Assembly: GCA_019155185.1 (NCBI GenBank)
Contig: CM032808.1
Span: 8,360,716-8,424,715 of the forward strand
Direction of reading: 5' to 3'
DNA length: 64,000 nt
Source of the DNA: Beaufortia kweichowensis
Taxonomy: Eukaryota > Chordata > Actinopteri > Cypriniformes > Gastromyzontidae
The notes under the pieces were generated by a model. The model was not told the origin of the DNA and searched no databases. It was given only the letters and a program-made list of their open reading frames with translations. A program made the position numbers and the translations under genes. This document shows, piece after piece, positions 25,201 through 36,767 of the stretch. The number at the start of each line of letters is the position of its first letter. Positions within the stretch are counted from its first letter, which is position 1.

Positions 25201-25753
25201 CCTTGGGAAGCAGTTCAATCACATACTTCTGATACTTACATGAACAATTTCTTTAAGGTCATAAAAACCATGTGTATCCATTAGTGTAGTGTACAAAACA
25301 GCGTCCTGTTTCTTTTCTGCTTGCATTTTTTGCTATTTGTCCAATTGTTTTGGCAATTAAAAATAATTTAAAGCCAGATGCAAAATTCCAATGTCCTTTT
25401 AGAGATTTAGGATGTACTTTGCATAGGATTGTAATTATAAAATATTAGATTTATGATCATATACTTAATGAAACCATGATGTATCAAGAGTAATGCAAAG
25501 TAAAGGAATGTTCAAACCATAATAATGTTAACAATTACGATACAAATAACTACATTAGCATCAACACTAATGGGCAAAAACAATAACGTTATGTTAATTC
25601 TTAAAGTGATAGCATTTTAAAATAAGTTGTTTAATGCCAAATGTGGATCTCCAATCTTTATCGTTATATTTTGTTTTTTCAATTTGTAATTTCACAGCAC
25701 TTACACATTATTGTCCTTTTGTTGTTCTGACTGCTTCTAAAGTTTGCATCATT
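22261..25753. other. Noncoding, nothing recognised
   Basis: Long stretch without a supported gene or classified repeat. 22300-23100 is moderately complex and could contain conserved elements; 23400-25700 is AT-rich. Confidence 0.4.
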
Positions 25754-25796
25754 TGTAAGATGCTTTGGATAAAAGCATCTGCTAAATGATTAAATG
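25754..25796 (+). repeat. SINE 3' tail fragment
   Basis: TGTAAGATGCTTTGGATAAAAGCATCTGC is the typical 3' core of the SINE type seen at 28834-28948, followed by TAAATGATTAAATG. The tRNA-like head is missing. Confidence 0.6.
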
Positions 25797-27149
25797 TAAA
25801 TGCAGAAATATTTAAAAATCTTATCTTTATAGTTACCGTTATCATCCGATATACGTGGTGCTTTTAAAACCGCTTTAGAACAGCTTTATTTGGCCCCAAG
25901 ATACAGCATGAGAATCCCAACTTAAAACAACGAACAAAAAACACTGAACAAACAAGCTACCTTATTACTTCAAATGCACAGCAGGCGGTAAGATAAGGTG
26001 CCCGACGGCTATATGATATGCTCGGCTAGTGTTAAACTACGCTAGATAATTTGAAGCTGGGCTATCGCATGGTACCATCTACAGAACTGCTTTCCTTAGC
26101 TAGCTCATTTCACGCTAAACCTGCAAGAAAAGCTCCACATATCTAAAGAAATCCCCTACTTTTATTTTTAATTATTTTAGATTTACTGTAAACGACGATT
26201 GCTTGTACGACTGCATGAATAAACTCCAGTGAGATTTTGGGTGAAAACCAGAGCAGGCTGTACTGTACGACATCAACAGTCATTTACGTCAGACAGTGCA
26301 AATACATCTTTTCATGTTGCGTATCACGTAGACAAGCCCGTATAAACTATTTTGGAGATGAGGGAAATATTTTACAATCCCAAGCATTTGTATCGGATGG
26401 CGAAGAATAGTGATGAAGGGTTAAAGAGAGGTTACTTTGATTAAAGTTTATTCTGAGGAAAGCCACTGCATTGATGGCCGTAAGATACGTCACATCAATT
26501 TACTCCTGCAATACGGTGCGCTGCACATTTCAAAGAGCGCCTGGAAAAACAAAGCAATTCCATACATTCAAACTAAAATAGTCTGTGCCATTAGTCCAAG
26601 CAGCAACATAAAAACCAGCTCTGAATTAGAAAGGAGAGAGGAGGAAAAAGACAGAAAAGATGAAGATAATCAAATGGAAGAGGTCAGGGAGAGGTAAAGA
26701 ACTAAAAAAAGAGAAAGATGAGCCGGACCCACAAAAGGAGCTCTCCATAGATGACATCTGCGTAACTAATTTTTCCACTTGGATTTGCCTTTTTGTTCTT
26801 CTGTACTTTTGTAGATAGAGAGGTATTAAGCATGTCTGGCAGTGGGAGAAGAGGAGGTATGAAGCCCAGAAGCAAGAATAACCCCTCACCTTGGGTCTTT
26901 GCCAAATATCTCAAATCATCATATTCTTTTATTAAACTGGACTATATTGTGCCCGGCATTCGTTGTATTAAGGGCAAAGTGTTGTCATGTGGAAGCACAA
27001 AAAGAAAATCCAGACCAAATAAACACAAGAGACATTGAGGATCGCAGGCAGAGAGATTTCAGCTAATAATCTTCAGCTAAGAAAAAAGTGGGTTGTACAT
27101 GAAGCTAGAAAGAAAACCGTGGTTTGCACAAAAATTTACATAAAAAATG
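25797..27149. other. Noncoding with a polypurine tract
   Basis: 26627-26720 is almost entirely purine, giving the charged open frame at 26437-26697. The basic open frame at 26793-27038 has no splice or start context. Confidence 0.4.
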
Positions 27150-27282
27150 TAATTAAACATACCTAAAAAACCTAAAATATCTACAATCTTGAAAACTGTA
27201 TTAAAATGTTTATTAAAAATTTGATTTATTGAGCATTTTCATGCGTACTGTATGCTCAATATGTGCACTGACAGTTATCAGG
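27150..27282 (+). mobile_element. TTAA-flanked MITE, 3' fragment (family M)
   Basis: Ends TATGCTCAATATGTGCACTG, ACAGTTATCAGG, followed by TTAA at 27283-27286. It is preceded by GAGCATTTTCATGCG as in the longer copies. The 5' end is not visible; the start is approximate. Confidence 0.6.
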
Positions 27283-27539
27283 TTAAATTTCTTTATTGTT
27301 GAATTACTGCTGTTATCATTATCGGTGAAAAAAAATAATATTTTTTCTTCTTTTCCTGCATTAGATGCACTAGGCAAATATCACTCAGTGTTGTCAATAA
27401 ACCGTCAGTAATTATGCCAATTAAAAAACATTAAAAAGCATGTTTGCTTATGAGTTAAATCCGGCACAGTACTAAGAATGCCTAGTCAAACAGGAGGATT
27501 GCAGTTGGTAAGAAAATGTGATACTGGTCTCCACGCTGT

Positions 27540-27800
27540 AGTGAACCTTTCGCCAGAGGCCGTTTAAAGAAGACACAGACAGTAAATAGGCGAAAGGTTA
27601 CGCTGCAGTTCTGGGGGACCTCAGGACAGGTTTCCTAGTGAGTCAAGAGAGGCCGGCGATCCGCCGTATCCTGGCTCTCCGCAGCGCAGACCGGCTCTGT
27701 CCACATGTGGGGTGACGGTCTGAAAGCAGTGGGGCCCAGGGAGAAGAGACTCTGAGACGAGCTGCGGTTGATTTAAGATTTTTGAGCGCGAGCCAACATT
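27540..27800. other. GC-rich block open on both strands
   Basis: More GC-rich than its surroundings and open on the minus strand down to a stop at 27621 (peptide includes GLRCGEPGYGGSPASLDS). A plus-strand frame from about 27601 to a TGA at 27721 is also open (peptide includes RFPSESREAGDPPYPGS). Neither has clear splice sites. It could be a terminal exon, a CpG-type regulatory element or chance. Confidence 0.2.
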
Positions 27801-28833
27801 CCTAAGGAGAAGAGAGTAAGCGAGCAAAGCCTTTACAGACAGCAAAGAAATAAAAGAGAAAGGATGGTGTACGTGTGCATGTGTGTGTGTGTGTCCAAGG
27901 TGGGTCTGGAATTAATGCAGGATCTCCATGAATTCCACACTGGAACTCTGAGAAAACAATACGTAAAGGGGGTTTAATGCAGACACAAGCTCTCCGAGAG
28001 CAAGTATGATGGATAGATAGAAAAAACATGATTGTAAAATAGGATTACAAAGCAGTTAAAGGGATCTGGATAGCAGCCAGAAGTCCAATCCTCTCCACAG
28101 AAGAATGTGTAGGGTTGGTAATTCCGTACAAGATATGAAAATACAAATAGGTATGCGGTAAGAACGGTAAGAGAATGCTATCTTGCTTTCACTTATTGCT
28201 ACTGTAGCATTCTTCAGAAACGATTGTCCAATTGACCTATGAAGAGGTTCTTCAAGTGTTTGTTTCTGGTAAAATTGAATTTTTGTTAAACACTTGGACC
28301 CCACTCTGAAAAACTCAAGTGCTCTCTCAAATCTCATTTTATTGATTTTATTACAGGTAAAATAACTAAGTATATAAAAATCAAACACAGTAAATATTAA
28401 CTAAAATACCACTTAAATACACCACACTTGAAGTTTTATCAGATAACTCCATCAGTTTTATTATTAACATTCAATATTAGTGTTTGAAGCAATTTGCTGA
28501 TGACAATCAATAAACTGAAGAGAAAATACTAGCAACTGTTAATGTATTTTACATTAAAAATACAAAACCTGTCTGCAGTGTCTTTCTGAGAAAAACTTTA
28601 CTAATCACAAAACCGAGCAGACCAATTATCATTTTCATTTTAGTTGCTTAAATGAGGGATTATTTTAAATGTGGAGTTTAGGCATCTTAGATAAACAACA
28701 GATGGCACATTTTCCATTGATGGTTGTGACATTTTCCATTGAAAATACAGTATGTTTACATATTCAAGGATCAAGTCGCGTTATCTTTCTTACATATTCG
28801 TCTATCTTTCTTAAGGTGTCTTCTTTAACTTCA
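27801..28833. other. Noncoding with a short TG run
   Basis: A TG microsatellite lies at about 27878-27893. The minus-strand open frame at 28056-28388 is unsupported. Confidence 0.4.
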
Positions 28834-28948
28834 TTGTAAGGGCATGATGCTGAAGACGCCAAGGTCACGGTTTGATTCCCAGGGACACACAAACTGATAA
28901 AATGTATTCTTTTATAATTCGCTTTGGAAAAGTGTCTGCCATCTATTT
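28834..28948 (+). mobile_element. tRNA-derived SINE (HE1/V-SINE-like)
   Basis: A head with GCATGATGCTGAAGACGCC and a B-box-like GGTTTGATTCCCAG is followed by ACACACAAACTGATAAAATG and the 3' core CGCTTTGGAAAAGTGTCTGCC. It is the most complete of four copies in the window. Confidence 0.7.
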
Positions 28949-31173
28949 AAGTCTTTTTAGTTATTACTTGAATTTCGCAGACTCGTCAATTCGCACTTAA
29001 ACAAAAGCCACAACATTCCCGTCATTCAAAACTAAACAAGGATCAAATGTTACACAAAGCCATTTTCTGGAAAACCTGGCAGTCTCTCTCCCTTTGCATG
29101 AGCAGACTGTGTTCATGGATCCGCTTCAGCAGTCTTGTATCATTCTCTTACAAGAGCTTATAAGAAATTGAATACTAGTCTAACAAGTCTGTAATAGTTC
29201 CCAGGCTCCGAGTAGCTCTCCTGGCTGACAGTTTGACATGAGTTTGCATATTCAGTACAGCAGAGAAACACTTTAGTTCCAACCTGCAGAAAAGTCCTGC
29301 GTTTCACACAAAGCCCTGTAGACCTAAATTTTGGGATTTTGACAAAATCTGCTCAGTGAGGTGCACACTTTCCATTACGGGTCAGTTTTGCTTCTGGACA
29401 ATGTATTCCACGCAAGCCTGATCACATCCCAACCCTTCAGCACGCTACCAAACACTTGCAGCATATTAAAATTTAAATCTTACATTTACATATGAAGCTT
29501 ATATTTACATATAGACGTTTGTACGCACATATGAAAGGCTTGAAAGATGCAGCTTTTATTTTTCAAGGGTCATAACATATGGGAAGAGATTGCAAATGAT
29601 CTCTTTGCATGCCGGTTATTTCTGTGTTTTAACATTTAAGTGTTCATTGCTCATTCATTTTTATGTAGAACATAGTCAAAGGAGTTGCTGCATTAATTTG
29701 CATGAAATTTTACATGAATCCTCTGTGGGCATATATCACACTTAACCTACAAAAGAAATGAAAGACAAAAAATGTATTTGCCAACAAATCGAACTATTTT
29801 GTTCTTAAGTTTTTTTTAAGCATAAAACTTCAAAGAGGAAATGTTTTTGCAATTTCTTATAGTTTATAAGCAGACTTATCTACTTGCAGACTTTCTTCAA
29901 GTGCAATGAAAATGCACAATTTATTGGATTATTTATAATACTTCTTAACTTATGTTACTAAATATTTCAGGTGATGAAACACTATGGCTTCCAACAATAG
30001 AATAATTATACTGTGTTGTATTTGCATGCATTCACTAATTGCATTTTGCTAGAAAGTCAATCTTATTTAACTGTCTAACGCAATAATGCTGTAAACAATA
30101 AACGATCTACTGCTTGTCTGTATTCCTCTGGCACTGTAATTCTGTGCACAAGACACTTAATGATTCCAAAATCTAAAATGAACATTTTAATCTCTAATGA
30201 AAGTTAAAACCATTGAGCTTCATGCGATGAGACTACGCGTTATTCTCCTCTCAAGGGTTCCTGAAACTTACTGCAGGTCCCTTTGTAAGATTTACAAAAA
30301 ACTATCAAATGCTTTTCAAAGTCATCAAAGAGCAATACAGCTTTGATTTGTCTAGCATGCCAACATTTCTTTCTTTCATCTAGCACATAGTAAACGCAAA
30401 AATGTATGCATTTATAGGTCTGAGAGAGACGAGGAGAAACAGGATGGTGTAGAAATAAGCCGGTATTGGATGGTGAGATGGAGAACTCAGACCTTGGTTG
30501 TTACATTATTAAATATTACATAAGCATTTCTTGTGGCTTCCTTGTAATTTATTATGATGTCACTGGACTGGTTTCAGTGAAATATAAAAGAGAAAGCTCA
30601 GAGTTGTAACAACAAGAAGAAACAACAAAAAAAAGAACAAGAACAACAAAAAAATAAGAAGATATGGCATAATCATCAGGGGTTTGGCGTTATATCTATC
30701 TAGATAAATAGAGGAAGTGGTTTTTAAAGAAATGTTGTGGGAAATAAAATGCTCTACCCTTAACAGTTGTGACATAATGCTCATTAACACAGGGAATAAT
30801 TTTTGTAGTAAAAAAAAGCGTTGGCTGATTCACAGCCAGACAGAGACTGATGAATCCACCCGTGCACCGAGGAGGCACATTGTTTAGACACCACATGGTT
30901 TGTGTAGCTATAGTACTGTTAACACTGCTTCATTCATATAATTAGATGTCAAACACCGCATCTGATTTGTTCGACAAAGAAAGTTCATTTATCTACAGTA
31001 CACAACTAGAATACAGAGGAACGTGTCCTCATGTGCACAGTTACCCATTAAAGATCGTAGATCTTAGGCCATTAATCACAGACCATTTAAGATCAAGATC
31101 ACATTGGCAGACAAATGTATTTGCACAAAGATATCTTTTTCAAATCACCACTTCTGTAATGATATACCTTTGA
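28949..31173. other. Noncoding, nothing recognised
   Basis: An A-rich tract lies at 30600-30662 (AACAACAAGAAGAAACAAC). The rest is AT-rich with no supported gene. Confidence 0.45.
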
Positions 31174-31291
31174 ATTCATTCATCTGGCAAACACTTTCAT
31201 CTGAAGTGACTTGAGCATATTCATTATTATATATAATTGTGTCCTGGGATTGAACCCACAACTTTGGCATTGCTCCACCAATTCAGCTAAA
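31174..31291 (-). mobile_element. tRNA-derived SINE (HE1/V-SINE-like)
   Basis: Read on the minus strand: head TAGCTGAATTGGTGGAGCAA, B-box-like GTGGGTTCAATCCCAGG, then the 3' core ending GTTTGCCAGATGAATG. It is diverged but has the same order as the other copies. Confidence 0.7.
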
Positions 31292-32929
31292 AACACTGGA
31301 ATAAATGTATTTTACCAACATATAAGACAGCAAAACCAACACGATTAGCCCATGATGAACGAGTAAGGTCAAAGTCTTTACATTCAATATGCGGCAGGAT
31401 TAAAATACACACCCAACCTACACACAGTCACACACACACGGTGGGAAATGCATTAAGGAAAAACAGACTATACATTGTGACTGGCGGGGCCCTGTTGTAT
31501 GACGGCCAAGAAAAGTATGTCTGAAGTTAATCCCTTTCTTAAACTTGATAAATGAATGGAAACTGTCTTTAACTAAGCAAAGGACACATAATTCATGGAA
31601 GAGTTGGTCTTTGTTAAATAATGGCTATTAATATGGCTAGATACACAACTTAGATGTTTGGTCTCTAAATGAGAGAAAAGCCACAGCTTGCTAATAAAAC
31701 AATGATTGTCCATCTGTTTCAAATGTAGCCGTTCCTTAACTACATGAGGCAGTTTGGATAAGGCGTATACTGTACATTAAAGCTATGTGGTAATGGAGCA
31801 AAATCAGAGGAAAAACTGTAATGACTTAACTATTTCAGAGAAAGAAATCTGAGTACTTATATTTAGTAATGCACTGGCAATACTTATTGACTGACTTTTG
31901 ATCAACTCATGCTATATCAGCTATAGCATAAAATGACAATATATATTTAGTAGGTTGTAATGCTTTTATAATGCTGACCTGTTGAATGTTAAATGGATCA
32001 AATCCAAGATCCAATGAACTGATAATGCAGCAATAAACTTAAACTCTAGTTCTCAGTTAGACAGCCTTTAAACTGCTGACTGGTTGCAAAAAAACATCCA
32101 AAGGAGATATGTTAAATGAGAAGAACAGGCTGTTCCTGATTAATATCTGGCCATCTTCCAGCACAGTGTAGATTTCACCTCCGTATCAAACTGCACAACA
32201 AACACACGCTATATACAAGCATCTGCTGTCATTACCGCACCACTACAAACAACTCCGCCCTTTTTCCTAATATGGACACTATAAAAGCATACTGTCACAT
32301 ATATTCTTTTTTCTCATGGTAAAATAACCTGATACTTTTTACTCTATCAGCAAAAAGTAGACAGGAGAAAGAGATGATGACATATAGACTGCATCGATTA
32401 AATCAAATTACTGCTTAGCAGGTCTGCCTGCTGTTTTGTTTTATTGAATTCTATTGAAACAAAATCAAGGTGCCGTGCCAGACAGCAATACAGCGAGATG
32501 AATGCGAAAAAATGCTTTATTGAATGTGCATAATTTCATCTGGAACATTATAACAAAATGTTAAAAAAGTCTTCATTGGAGGTATTTTATTTCCTCTCTG
32601 CCTTTCTCCATGATTCCACAGTATAGCACAGACGTCTTTCTGCTGCAGCCTGGCCTCAATGGTCAGAGATATTAATTTGATTTTCAAAATGTCACATTGT
32701 CCTCATTATAGAAATTACTGGATGATGAAACACAACCCATTTAAACAGGTTATGGAGTTATTCTTATATTCCGGTATTCTGGCTGAATTCATTACCTCTT
32801 ACAACCTAATTCTCATCATTGGCTGTAATGGTGGTCACAATGAAAGAAGCCAGTAAAAAGTTTAATGTATTTCATAGACCATGTGTGGCCATTTTTACCT
32901 GGTTCAAAGAGTTAATGGACGGCTCATCT
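31292..32929. other. Noncoding, nothing recognised
   Basis: No supported gene or classified repeat. It includes CA-rich sequence near 31416-31440. Confidence 0.45.
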
Positions 32930-33760
32930 GTTCTGCGATAAGAGCTTCTGATCTTTTTTTAATCAATATCACATCCTGCCTTTGTTCGCTCAATGGCCTC
33001 TTCTGTCAAAACAGTTCAACTATTTTACTAAGACGTTTTAAGCAATCGGGAAGGCCAATTAAAAACAAGTGTGCAGGACACAGAGCACATGCAGGGCATT
33101 ACCAGCAAATGGGTCTTGGGTTGCTTACATCAAGATTATCCACAAATGCAAAGCTGGTTAAATTTCTTATCGTCAGACATTGTGAGCAAGAAAAGCTCAA
33201 ATTATTATAGTTTGTCAACATAGTCTTAAATATGTCTCATGCCTGCATAACATTAAAACTATATCATGACAAACGACTAACAAGACTAACAAAACAAGAC
33301 GTTCATGGCATCTACATCTTCCGTTATCCAGACAAAGGTGACACCCAACAAGCCATAGTAGGAAGTATGCACTCATAAAACATGACTTACTTGTGCTCTG
33401 TAATCACCATGAAAAAACGATGTGTGATGATCTAAAATAAAGATTTCAATTAAATCATGCTTCCTATTTCCAACAATCGACAGATGCTTTTCCTCACACC
33501 CTGATACAGAGCTCAGAATGCACCCGGAGGTGTCGCTCTACACAAACGTCTTCCATTTAATTTGCAAAAAATAAACATCTCCCGAGCGGAAAGGGGCAGA
33601 ATGCCAGGAAGGCTCCACAGGAGCTCTCGCCATGACAACATCATCACCGTGGCAGCTGTTCTGCTCAACATGCGACACTTGCAGAGCACGAGAGCAAAGA
33701 TGGAATGTTTACTGCAGTGTCAAGGACACAATTCAAGTTTCTTATAGTCAACATGATAAT
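32930..33760. other. Complex noncoding block(s), possible regulatory DNA
   Basis: Two stretches, 32930-33190 and 33490-33750, are complex and repeat-free. The second contains two overlapping plus frames that disagree (33562-33747 and 33632-33838). I see no convincing splice context. Confidence 0.2.
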
Positions 33761-34739
33761 ATAAGACAACAAGCAAATCACTGTGATACAGCAATCGTTT
33801 TGTTTTCATTAATTATAAATGCAAATAAAACATGTTAATGCAGTGTAAATGAATGCTAAGAGCACAACTTTTAAGATGAAGATGTAAGGATGTAAACAAA
33901 ACAAAAAATCAATACCATTTCTTAAAACATACAACTCTTTCAGCTGGCTCAAAGTTGAAATGCCTATGAAATCAAAATAGCAAATTATTATTTATGGAAC
34001 ATTTATTATAAATGATTTATCCATGCATACTAAATCCTATTTTATAATTGATGTGTCTTAAGTACCATCTCTTTCCTGTATAGACTATATAGACTGTCCA
34101 ATGGCCAGGCCTCCAACAATCCAACCCATTCCCAAAGAACAAAATCACAACCTGTCCTAATTTATATATACATCAAAATAAGAAAGAAAACACCATTGCA
34201 ACTTCCATTTCATGCCAACTTTAACTGAATTAAACTATACACGTCTTTTGGACATTATTGTGAAAAAATACATAATTTGCATTCATTTAAGGACAATCAA
34301 TCCACCAAAATGTTTAATTTTCCTGAGTTTCCTAGCAGGTAAGATACAGTAACATTAAAGCCTATGTGTGAAGTCTCTGCAAAATTAGCGACAAATGAAA
34401 TTGTAAAAATAATTATTAATCCAAAAAACAAGTTTTCCAGAAAAAACTATGTCTCCATAAATATTCTCCATATTAAGCCGGTATAGTAAAATGTATTCCT
34501 CAACAAAATTAACACTGAAAAAAATAGAAAGCTTACTACAAAAGCACAAAACCTGCACCATAATATTCATCTCGAACTTAAGCACCTTATTTCCTGAGTG
34601 CACTTTCAGTTCAGTCACCTGATCCATTACACAAACCACAACTGTGTAATATATTCCTACCATAAATCTCTCATATCTCTCATATCGCCGACAAACGCAT
34701 TATAATTATACACATGGCAACTCTCAAAATCACAGCTAC
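33761..34739. other. Noncoding, nothing recognised
   Basis: AT-rich. The minus-strand open frame at 34385-34663 is unsupported. A small tandem CTCTCATAT repeat lies at about 34669-34686. Confidence 0.45.
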
Positions 34740-35030
34740 AGCTATTATCTCAGTTTTTTTCCTTTTGATTAAATAATGGCACCAAGTAATTTTGACCATG
34801 ACTGACATTTCCTACTCAAACTAAGTGAAGCTTTCCTGGCCCACCTCTGCTTTGTCAGACAGTCCTCTTGCTTCTGCTCTGTCTCCTTTCGCACAGCAAA
34901 TAATGAGCTCTCTATTAAGAAAATGGGCCTTTCGAAAGCTGCTCTCATTAAAAACTCAAAGGTAAAGTGACAGTGGAACAAAATGCTAGCAGCATGCGAG
35001 GCTTTCAACGCTTAATTGAGACCGTTTTAA
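34740..35030. other. Possible conserved regulatory block
   Basis: A complex, repeat-free sequence combining GGCACCAAGTAATTTTGACC, AAATAATGAGCTCTCTATT, GCTCTCATTAAAAACTCAAA and CGCTTAATTGAGACCG. These homeodomain-like cores in moderate GC are typical of developmental enhancers. A minus-strand open frame (34769-35008) exists but is not accompanied by splice signals. Confidence 0.3.
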
Positions 35031-36662
35031 AATGTCGAAAAGTTCTACATCTGACCTTCATGGTGAAATAAAACAATTCGAAAGTGAGTGCTTAAATGCC
35101 CATTAAGTAAAATTAAGTTCTCACGTGGTGTCAAGGATCCAAGCGATGATGAATGAATGGTGAAATTATGAAGGTGTTTCACAGCAGAGGGAAACGCTGC
35201 CAGCATTCAGATCGTCCAGCACAGAGAAGTTGATCACAATCCATGGATGTGTTTTTGTAGTGTTTGGCAACCTCACAGCTGACTTCAGCGATTTAAAACA
35301 CACTCCTGCTCAGATATCCAAGTTCTGTTTTAAAAAATGAAAGAAATGTGAAGATTAGGGCTGGGTTATATAGCAAATATCATTTTTTTAACAAAATATA
35401 TTTTGAAATTACATTCATCACTACAACCGTCTGAATGTTTTTAGGGCATTTACCAACACTAAACTCTTTTTGCTAATGAAGTGTTAAATCAGAGATGCTA
35501 TTACAACATCTGTCTTAATGTTCTGCAAGCAAGCAGATACTGCAAAACTACTCTAATGACACGGTCTTTAGGAAACTAATGGCACAATGAAAAGTGCATT
35601 AAAATCACTGTAATATCTGTGGTGTCGCTTAATTCTACATAACCAGTGAAATTTCAACAACATCAGTGCTGACCTTAAATGTTCAGCTACATAGACAGAT
35701 TTTAACTTTAATAGGATACTTTTCCCTACATATGTGAAAGTTTTAGGAGATGGCCAGAGGGAGCTTCAATGAGCAAATACTGTGTTGGCTGTTGTTCACT
35801 GTTATTTTTGTGGAGAGCCACAGGGATCTGATGCTGGACTGTGACCAAAACTATATTACACTAAAAGAAAGCAACTCCTTGCCTGTTGTAGTATAACATT
35901 GATCTGTTATTATTAACCAACTATCTGTCTTAACCGGAGTGACATGGGCATTCAGAGACCTTAAGGAACGCAAAAGGTGACGTGTAGTGTAATCTAGCAT
36001 ACGCTTCATATACATGTGTTGTAGAAAACTCCACTTCCTAAGGGAAAAGTACATTCTTTAGTACAAGCTTCTCCTTGTATTGCATAAAAGAAAAAGTCAT
36101 GCAGGTTTTGAATAACCTGAGGGTGTTTAAACGTGAAAGAACTGAATTTTTAGGTGAAAAACTTCCTTAAGAAACAACCGCACATCAGGTTTGAAAGCTT
36201 AAAATATCAAACAGGAGTCCTTTTGAGGTAAGTCAGATTGCAAATTGGGTCAAAGTTGACCAATCACAGCCTTCATGTGACCAGATTACTTCTAAAAGGC
36301 TTACTGACATAATCCTGTGGCCGGTGTGACTGAGGTTACATCCAAAGCCATGTCCAAAGATCTGCAATTCCATTCCCAGAAAACATACACTAATAAAATG
36401 CACATCCTGAATGAACTTCAAGTTTATTTGGGGAGAAACAATTTATTCCAAATGCATAACAGTAAACAGACTGACACGTTAATCAGGCCTGTAAAATGAT
36501 TAATAGTTAAAATAGACCAAAATCATCAGTGTTCAATTTGCTTTTAAGACCTCATAATGTCACCAAGAGCTGCAGGGACTAATTTAATTGAACTCTCAAA
36601 GACATTGAACCTGGGGACTGCTTTTTATGAATCACCAAGAACTACAATATCAGCTAAAAAAG
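35031..36662. other. Noncoding; fragments of common repeats
   Basis: GGGCTGGGTTATATAGC at 35358 resembles the repeat at 2489. AAGTCATGCAGGTTTTGAAT near 36095 resembles the tail of the repeat at 36663. No gene. Confidence 0.4.
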
Positions 36663-36767
36663 TCTTCTTTACTGTTCTCCTGAAGAAACAATGTCCTCTA
36701 TATCTTACATGGCCTGAGGGTGAATAAATTATGTGAATTTTTATATTTGTGTGAACTAGCACTTAAA
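36663..36767 (+). repeat. Fish interspersed repeat tail (GAGGGTGAATAAATTATG)
   Basis: TCTTCTTTACTGTTCTCCTG, CTTACATGGCCTGAGGGTGA and ATAAATTATGTGAATTTTTA, then GTGTGAACTAGCACTTAAAG follow the order of a very abundant cyprinid repeat that ends in a GAACTATCCCTTTAA-like motif (from memory). The 5' part is missing. Confidence 0.55.

Noticed and set aside
28834..28948. A genuine tRNA gene (B-box-like GGTTTGATTCCCAG)
   Set aside because: It is followed by the SINE core and has no complete cloverleaf; the same unit recurs at three other places.
33490..33550. CTCF-like motif (CACCCGGAGGTGTCGCTC)
   Set aside because: The match to the CTCF consensus is too weak to call without a scored motif search.
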